10,784 bases of DNA from NCBI GenBank assembly GCA_024225895.1, contig JAAEMC010000870.1, forward strand, positions 1 to 10,784, given 5' to 3'. Origin of the DNA: Desulfobacteraceae bacterium (GTDB lineage: Bacteria > Desulfobacterota > Desulfobacteria > Desulfobacterales > Desulfobacteraceae). Every line of letters begins with the position of its first letter. Position 1 is the stretch's first letter. The notes under the pieces are model-generated. The model saw only the letters and a list, made by a program, of their open reading frames with translations. It was not told the DNA's origin and ran no database searches. The translations under genes were made by a program, and so were the position numbers. This document shows, piece by piece, positions 6,092 to 10,784 of this stretch.

Positions 6092-7415
6092 ACACAGCCC
6101 CCATATCCTATGCGTAAATCCCTGGATTCACGATTTTGCCGCCTATGATTTCTGGGCAAAACCATTGGGTCTTCTATACATTGCCGCCATTTTACGAAAA
6201 GCCGGCTGCCGCATCAGTTTTATTGACTGTCTAGACCGCTTCCATGAAAAAGAAAATCAACCCGCAAAAATTCTGTGGGACGGTAGAGGTCCCTATCGGA
6301 AGATCGAGATTCCACGGCCTGATGGCCTTCCTGATATCGGCAAGCGATTTTCACGATACGGCATTAAGCCGGAATGGTTGAAACAAGATTTACAAATACA
6401 GGACCCGCCTGATCTGATCCTGGTTACCTCGCTTATGACCTACTGGGCCACGGGTGTTAAGGAAACCATTGAAACCATAAAAGATGTGTACCCCAATGTC
6501 CCTGTTGTTTTGGGAGGTATTTATGCAAATCTGTGCTGCTCCCATGCCCAGAGAGAATCCGGGGCCGACTTGGTGCTCACAGGACCTGTAAAAAAAAGTT
6601 TAAAAAAGGTGTTTAAAGACTTTTTAAAGATGGATCTGACACTGGGCATCGACTCAAGGGACCTGGATTCATATCCTTATCCTGCCTTGGATCTACAAAA
6701 CAAAATAGCATATGCGCCTATTTTAACCTCAAGGGGATGCCCCTATTCATGCGAATATTGTGCATCGTCTTTTTTGGAACCAAAGCTCAGGCAAAGGTCG
6801 CCCGAAAATGTGTTTATGGAAATTCAACACTGGCATGAAAATTTTAAGGTGAAAAATTTTGCATTTTACGATGATGCGCTGCTGGTAAATGGGGATAAAT
6901 ATGCGTATTCATTGTTTGAAAGCATTATTTCCTCTGATATGGATGTCTGGTTTCACACCCCCAATGCTTTGCATGTCAAAGAATTGACCAAACAAGCCTG
7001 TGAGTTGATGTTCAAGGCTGGGTTTAAAACCATACGGCTGGGATTGGAAACCACTGATTTCTCCCATTACCGCCGGCATGACGTTAAAGTAAGGGAAGAT
7101 GATTTTTTTCAGGCAGTTGAAAACCTGAAAACCGCGGGATTTGAAAAAGGCCAGATAGGCGCCTATCTGTTATGCGGCCTTCCGGGGCAATCACTGGATG
7201 AAGTAAAAAATTCCATGAATCTTGTAAAAAAATCGAAAATTTTACCTGTGCTGGCCTATTACACGCCCATTCCCCACACTCCCATGTGGGAAACCGCAAT
7301 AAAGCAGGCTCGGTTTGATATCAGTCAACACCCTGTTTTAACAAATAACACCCTCTTTCCCTGTGTGAATTCCGATAAAACCATCCAACAGATTGCCCAA
7401 TTGAAAAACTTATAA
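6081..7415 (+). CDS. B12-binding-domain radical SAM protein
   Basis: A 444-residue cytoplasmic iron-sulfur protein. Residues about 8-180 resemble the cobalamin-binding Rossmann domain of class B radical SAM enzymes (HILCVNPW, PLGLLYIAAILRKAG, DLILVTSLMTYW, VPVVLGGIYANL). The radical SAM core follows, with SRGCPYSCEYC giving CxxxCxxC at C220, C224 and C227, then the IRLGLETT segment near residue 315. Such proteins include methylases, cyclases and ring-modifying enzymes; the substrate is unknown. It has no SPASM-type cysteine-rich tail and does not look like AhbC or AhbD. The likely start is TTG at 6081, overlapping the last 11 nt of ahbB: an in-frame stop at 6072-6074 rules out anything much earlier, and no in-frame ATG is nearby. 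No ribosome binding site is seen, so translation is probably coupled to ahbB. It is the last gene of the operon; no terminator follows. Confidence 0.85.
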   Translation: MRIEHSPHILCVNPWIHDFAAYDFWAKPLGLLYIAAILRKAGCRISFIDCLDRFHEKENQPAKILWDGRGPYRKIEIPRPDGLPDIGKRFSRYGIKPEWLKQDLQIQDPPDLILVTSLMTYWATGVKETIETIKDVYPNVPVVLGGIYANLCCSHAQRESGADLVLTGPVKKSLKKVFKDFLKMDLTLGIDSRDLDSYPYPALDLQNKIAYAPILTSRGCPYSCEYCASSFLEPKLRQRSPENVFMEIQHWHENFKVKNFAFYDDALLVNGDKYAYSLFESIISSDMDVWFHTPNALHVKELTKQACELMFKAGFKTIRLGLETTDFSHYRRHDVKVREDDFFQAVENLKTAGFEKGQIGAYLLCGLPGQSLDEVKNSMNLVKKSKILPVLAYYTPIPHTPMWETAIKQARFDISQHPVLTNNTLFPCVNSDKTIQQIAQLKNL

Positions 7416-7429
7416 TAATAATATATATA
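7401..7429 (+). promoter_or_regulatory. Candidate promoter for the Na/Pi cotransporter group
   Basis: TTGAAA (7401-7406), inside the end of the radical SAM gene, and TATATA (7424-7429) are 17 nt apart in an AT-rich stretch. Transcription would start near 7436. No terminator separates the two operons, so read-through is also possible. Confidence 0.35.
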
Positions 7430-7460
7430 CCGTTAGAAATTAGTGCCTAAACTTTTTTTA

Positions 7461-7466
7461 AGAGGG
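7461..7466 (+). promoter_or_regulatory. Ribosome binding site supporting a TTG start
   Basis: AGAGGG lies five nt before TTG at 7472. It supports that non-ATG codon as the true start of the phosphate cotransporter. Confidence 0.7.
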
Positions 7467-7471
7467 AAACA

Positions 7472-9145
7472 TTGAACCTGATAGGTATTCTTATACAGAC
7501 ATTGGGTGGGCTCGGCCTTTTCATTCTTGGAATGAAAATGATGACAGAAGGCCTACAGGCAACAGCCGGTCAGAGAATTAGAAAAATACTGGAAGCTATC
7601 TCTTCAAACAGGGTCATCGGCTGTGCCACAGGAGCCGGGGTTACCGCAGTTATTCAATCCTCATCTGCCACCACGGTAATGCTGATAGGTTTTGTGGGTG
7701 CCGGCATCATGTCCCTTGAAAATGCAGTAGGGGTTATCATCGGAGCAAATGTCGGTACGACCATTACCGGCCAGATGATTGCGTTTAAATTGACAGAGGC
7801 CGCACTTCCGGCAATAGCCATGGGTGTAGTTCTTAAATATTTTTCAAAAAAACGTAATTACAGGCACATTGGCGATATCATTTTAGGGTTTGGCCTGCTT
7901 TTCTACGGAATGACGGTCATGAAGCATGGACTGGCCCCCATAAGGTCAGAACCTGAATTTATTGCGTTTTTTACCAAATTTTCAACAGACTCCATTGGCG
8001 GGATATTGCTTTGTGTCAGCATGGGAACGATTTTAACCATTGTGGTTCAGTCTTCTTCGGCCACGGTTGGCCTTACGATGACCCTTGCCACATCAGGGTT
8101 ATTAACATTTCCAACCGCACTTGCCCTTGTTTTAGGTGAAAATATCGGCACCACCATAACCGCCCAACTGGCCACCATAGGTTCAAATAATGTCGAAGCG
8201 CACAGAACAGCCAATGCCCATACATTATTTAATGTGGCCGGCGTTGGAATTATGCTGCTGATCTTCCCGGCTTTTGTCGATATTGTACAAGTACTTACTT
8301 TAAAAATGGGTGCCGGGGCGGCAAATGAATTGGTAAATAATGAATATATCAATGTGTCTCGGTATATTGCCAATGGGCATACACTTTTTAATGTGATTAA
8401 TGCCGGTGTGTTTCTGTTTTTATTACCCAAATTGGTGAAACTGGCGATTTTAATTTCCCCCAAGGAAAAGGAATCCAAAGAAAGATATGTTCTGCCTGAT
8501 TTTGATGCGAGTTTTATTGATTCACCCATCGGCGCCCTGGCAAAGGTCAAGGGTGAAATTGTAAGAACCAGTGAATTTACAAGAATGAATCTTGTAAGGA
8601 CATCGTCATGCCTGAGTACCAGGGATGATGATATTCTCGGGGAAAGAGAGGCCATAGAAGAACATATTGATTCCTGCCAGAAAACCATTATTAAATATTT
8701 GACCACCATATACCAAGGTGAGGTGAATGAACCCGAGGCCAAGGAAATATCCGAGATGATGAGAATCACCAATAATATAGAAAGAATAGGTGATTCAATG
8801 GAAAATGTTTCAAAAATGCTTGAAAAAGTATATGATGATAACATTAATTTTAGTGATGAGGCTAAGACGGATCTCGTATCGATATCAAATCAGGTGCACG
8901 AATTTTTTAATCTTGTCATTAATGAGATGAACGAAAAAACAGATAACTTTTATCAAAAAGCCCTGGCCTATGAAGACCTGATTGATCAAATGCGTGAGAA
9001 TATGAGATACCAGCACATTGAAAGATTGAGGGCAAACAAGTGCTCGGTGGATGCAGGCGTTATCTTTATTGCCCTTGTATCCACGTATGAAAAAATGGGC
9101 GATTATTGTTATAATATTGCCACAGGTGTAAACAGGATAATATAA
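7472..9145 (+). CDS. Na+/phosphate cotransporter with PhoU-like C-terminal domain
   Basis: A 557-residue inner-membrane protein of the NptA/PNaS (Na/Pi cotransporter II-related) family. The transport part (about 1-330) contains the two inverted-repeat signatures: QSSSAT at 62-67 followed by GANVGTT at 91-97, and QSSSAT at 193-198 followed by GENIGTT at 222-228. A further pair of similar segments, AHTLFNV (249-255) and GHTLFNV (302-308), follows each half. The soluble tail (about 345-557) is helical and PhoU-like, expected in the cytoplasm and probably regulatory. Family members import phosphate with sodium, and some (YjbB) export it; the direction here is not known. The start is TTG, supported by a good ribosome binding site. 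No pst or pho genes are adjacent. The DUF1178 gene begins one nt after its stop codon, indicating co-translation. A long antisense open frame here is a codon-usage shadow. Confidence 0.93.
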   Translation: MNLIGILIQTLGGLGLFILGMKMMTEGLQATAGQRIRKILEAISSNRVIGCATGAGVTAVIQSSSATTVMLIGFVGAGIMSLENAVGVIIGANVGTTITGQMIAFKLTEAALPAIAMGVVLKYFSKKRNYRHIGDIILGFGLLFYGMTVMKHGLAPIRSEPEFIAFFTKFSTDSIGGILLCVSMGTILTIVVQSSSATVGLTMTLATSGLLTFPTALALVLGENIGTTITAQLATIGSNNVEAHRTANAHTLFNVAGVGIMLLIFPAFVDIVQVLTLKMGAGAANELVNNEYINVSRYIANGHTLFNVINAGVFLFLLPKLVKLAILISPKEKESKERYVLPDFDASFIDSPIGALAKVKGEIVRTSEFTRMNLVRTSSCLSTRDDDILGEREAIEEHIDSCQKTIIKYLTTIYQGEVNEPEAKEISEMMRITNNIERIGDSMENVSKMLEKVYDDNINFSDEAKTDLVSISNQVHEFFNLVINEMNEKTDNFYQKALAYEDLIDQMRENMRYQHIERLRANKCSVDAGVIFIALVSTYEKMGDYCYNIATGVNRII

Positions 9146-9146
9146 A

Positions 9147-9587
9147 ATGATTGTTTTTGATCTTGAATGTCTGAACGGACATACCTTTGAGGGATGGTTT
9201 GATGACAGACAGGATCTTGAAACCCAGCAGGAGCAGGGGATTTTAAGATGCCCGGTTTGCGAAACCACATCCGTGGTTCAAATTCTTTCTCCTGTGGCCA
9301 TAAAAAAATCTTCTTCATCACCAAACCCTACAACTCAAAATGCCTTGCAGGCCAGCCAGGAAGTCATGGCTGAGCTGACGGAAAAAGTGGTGGATTATGT
9401 GGAAAAAAACTTTGAAGATGTGGGATCTGATTTTGCTAAAGAAGCTTTGAAAATGCATTATGGCAGCGAAGAATTTCGAAATATAAAAGGGACAACCACA
9501 AAAGAAGAAGACAAAGTCCTTGATAAGGAAGGGGTACCGGTTTTCAAACTCCCGACAACCAAAAAAACCAGTGACGATCTGAATTAG
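9147..9587 (+). CDS. DUF1178 family protein with zinc-ribbon-like N-terminus
   Basis: A 146-residue soluble protein of family DUF1178. The conserved N-terminus has C8 and H12 (CLNGH), then GWF and C35/C38 (CPVC), arranged like a small zinc ribbon; zinc binding is inferred from spacing. A Ser/Pro/Asn-rich linker (about 55-68) and a helical acidic C-terminal region follow, with VGSDFAKEALKMHYG near residues 92-106, also typical of the family. No function is established for DUF1178. It begins one nt after the cotransporter stop, with AGGA nine nt before the ATG, and is followed after five nt by the MCE lipoprotein gene, so the three are probably one transcript. Confidence 0.85.
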   Translation: MIVFDLECLNGHTFEGWFDDRQDLETQQEQGILRCPVCETTSVVQILSPVAIKKSSSSPNPTTQNALQASQEVMAELTEKVVDYVEKNFEDVGSDFAKEALKMHYGSEEFRNIKGTTTKEEDKVLDKEGVPVFKLPTTKKTSDDLN

Positions 9588-9592
9588 CGGTC

Positions 9593-10267
9593 ATGGCAAA
9601 AATCAACATCCAAACAATTTGTGTTTTATTACTTTTATCGTTGTTGCTAATCGGTTGCAATGAATTTGGATTTTTTGTTTCCTTTAAAACCATTGACGGC
9701 TTAAGGGAAAATGATGCTGTGATTCATGGCCAGCGGCAAATTGGCAAGGTTACCAAAATTACATATGAAAAAGATGCCACCTTTCTTGTGGGCATTGTTC
9801 TGTCTGATGAAGATAAAGATGTCGCCACCCAGAATACTATTTTTTATGTGGATAACTCTACTTTGGCCCGGGGGGAAAAGGCTCTTGTGGCTGAACAATT
9901 ACAGCCCTTTGGAAAGCCCGTCGAAAAAGGAGCCATAGTATTGGGGCAATCAAAATCCGGCAACCAATTGTCTAATGAGAACAAGGGCCCTGTATGGGAG
10001 CAGCTGGAAAGAAAATTTTATGGGTTTTTAAAAGAATTTGAAAAAATTCCCGAATCCGAGCAATACAGGAATATGAAAAATAAGCTTTCAGAACTGGAAG
10101 CCCATATGGAATCATCGGGAAAAGAGATTGCCGATAAAATCCAGAACGAAATTTTACCCAAGCTTTCGCAAGAGATCGAAAAGTTCATGGATAAACTGGA
10201 ATCTCAAGGAAGACAGGATGATGTCCAATCCCTTGAAGATGATTTAAATAAGCTTCAATCTATTTGA
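9593..10267 (+). CDS. MCE/MlaD-domain lipoprotein with coiled-coil tail
   Basis: A 224-residue protein. Residues 1-22 form a lipoprotein signal peptide with a hydrophobic Leu-rich core and lipobox LIGC (Cys22). The next residue is Asn rather than Asp, so it should go to the outer membrane if the enterobacterial sorting rule applies. Residues about 28-115 resemble a single MCE/MlaD domain: FKTIDGLRENDAV, then GQRQIGKVTKI with the usual glycine and valine spacing. The C-terminal third (about 133-224) is a Lys/Glu-rich helix likely to form a coiled coil. MCE proteins make hexameric rings that carry lipids between membranes with an MlaE permease and MlaF ATPase; neither is nearby. A lipid-anchored rather than transmembrane MCE protein is less common. 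The ribosome binding site is weak, and the gene starts five nt after the DUF1178 stop. Confidence 0.75.
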   Translation: MAKINIQTICVLLLLSLLLIGCNEFGFFVSFKTIDGLRENDAVIHGQRQIGKVTKITYEKDATFLVGIVLSDEDKDVATQNTIFYVDNSTLARGEKALVAEQLQPFGKPVEKGAIVLGQSKSGNQLSNENKGPVWEQLERKFYGFLKEFEKIPESEQYRNMKNKLSELEAHMESSGKEIADKIQNEILPKLSQEIEKFMDKLESQGRQDDVQSLEDDLNKLQSI

Positions 10268-10344
10268 TGAAGAAAGTTTTGTCCCGTTAGCACTGTCACC
10301 GCAGTTTTGCAATTCATGCAATTAATCAGAAGAGTGATAATCAG

Positions 10345-10784
10345 ATGAGTGACTATATTCCCATTCGAAAATCCCAGATTCCCCTTTTTAAGAGCACTGC
10401 CTTGTATTTTCTTTCCAACAAGAAAGAAGGGGTGTTGTATAAAAAAAGCGGGGAAAACCTGGCCCCGGCCAAACTCAAGGAAGCGCGTGAAAAAGGATTG
10501 TATATCCATAAAGATGATAGAGAGTCAGCCAGCTCGGGGTTATACAGTGCTTTTAACGAGACGTTGGCACGATCAATCGTGGATAAGGGCGTCAAAACCT
10601 TAAGAATTTTGATCCTTGATATTGCCAGGGAGGCATTGACAGGGCCTTTGAAGTCTGCTTCCAAAGCTCTGCCGGAAACCATCGAGATGATGTTCAAGGG
10701 ATTTTCGCAAAAATCAGAATTGTTGGATTCAATGATTGAAATAAATACGAATTCCGACCAGGTGTTTGAACACAGTGTCAATGT
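10345..10784 (+). CDS. Partial signalling protein, probably HD-GYP type (5' end only)
   Basis: The frame is open from ATG 10345 to the window edge (146 codons). The visible part is soluble and has no signal peptide. Residues 1-65 (SDYIPIRKSQIPLF, then a GVLYKKSGENL segment) look like the small N-terminal domain found ahead of many HD-GYP phosphodiesterases in Deltaproteobacteria. Residues about 75-135 are helical. The last residues, FEHSVNV, fit the first helix of an HD domain, where a His-Ser pair opens the region preceding the HD metal site. If so, it degrades c-di-GMP; the HD and GYP motifs lie outside the window, so this is inference. AGAAGAG about 10 nt upstream may be the ribosome binding site. 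It is separated from the MCE gene by 77 nt without a clear terminator. Confidence 0.6.
   Translation, partial: MSDYIPIRKSQIPLFKSTALYFLSNKKEGVLYKKSGENLAPAKLKEAREKGLYIHKDDRESASSGLYSAFNETLARSIVDKGVKTLRILILDIAREALTGPLKSASKALPETIEMMFKGFSQKSELLDSMIEINTNSDQVFEHSVN

Noticed and set aside
8047..8844. 265-codon open frame on the minus strand
   Set aside because: It lies wholly antisense to the phosphate cotransporter, whose conserved motifs are clear. Its composition is the mirror of that gene and it shows no domain.
10307..10321. TTGCA/TGCAA inverted repeat between the MCE and signalling genes
   Set aside because: It has only five AT-rich pairs and no T tail, too weak for a terminator and not convincing as an operator.

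Overview
The window looks like ordinary chromosome of a sulfate-reducing deltaproteobacterium, most likely Desulfobacterales (Desulfobacter/Desulfobacula-like). The strongest clue is an AhbB-type siroheme decarboxylase. A cobalamin-binding radical SAM protein, a DUF1178 protein, an MCE-domain lipoprotein and c-di-GMP-type proteins (PilZ, a probable HD-GYP) fit the same group. The taxonomic call is inferred from protein resemblance and moderate GC content, not from a marker gene. No mobile element, tRNA, rRNA or CRISPR array is visible.

Layout. Positions 37-2732 are minus-strand: a metallo-beta-lactamase-fold hydrolase, a membrane-anchored DUF2817 (M14-like) putative metallopeptidase and a small PilZ-domain protein. 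A divergent intergenic region (2733-3065) has a plausible sigma70-type promoter on each strand. Facing right it holds a candidate structured leader RNA ahead of a three-EF-hand calcium-binding protein (3066-3710), which ends at a clear intrinsic terminator (3746-3773).

From 3858 to 7415 lies a tight plus-strand operon: TPMT/TehB-like SAM methyltransferase, PLP enzyme of the cystathionine gamma-synthase family, AhbB-type siroheme decarboxylase, and a B12-binding radical SAM protein whose TTG start overlaps the end of the AhbB gene. Gaps are 13 and 10 nt, then an 11-nt overlap. The shared themes are sulfur amino acid chemistry, SAM chemistry and tetrapyrrole chemistry, but no pathway joining all four can be read from the sequence.

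A second compact group follows: Na+/phosphate cotransporter with a PhoU-like tail (7472-9145, TTG start with a good ribosome binding site), DUF1178 zinc-ribbon-like protein (9147-9587), and an MCE/MlaD-like lipoprotein with a coiled-coil tail (9593-10267). After 77 nt comes the 5' part of a gene cut by the window edge, probably an HD-GYP-type signalling protein.

Most promising for novelty is the leader at about 2868-2994. It has a possible three-way junction, then three segments that can form two mutually exclusive hairpins, and it overlaps a short ORF with three consecutive proline codons. Second is the pairing of AhbB with a B12-radical SAM enzyme that is neither AhbC nor AhbD.
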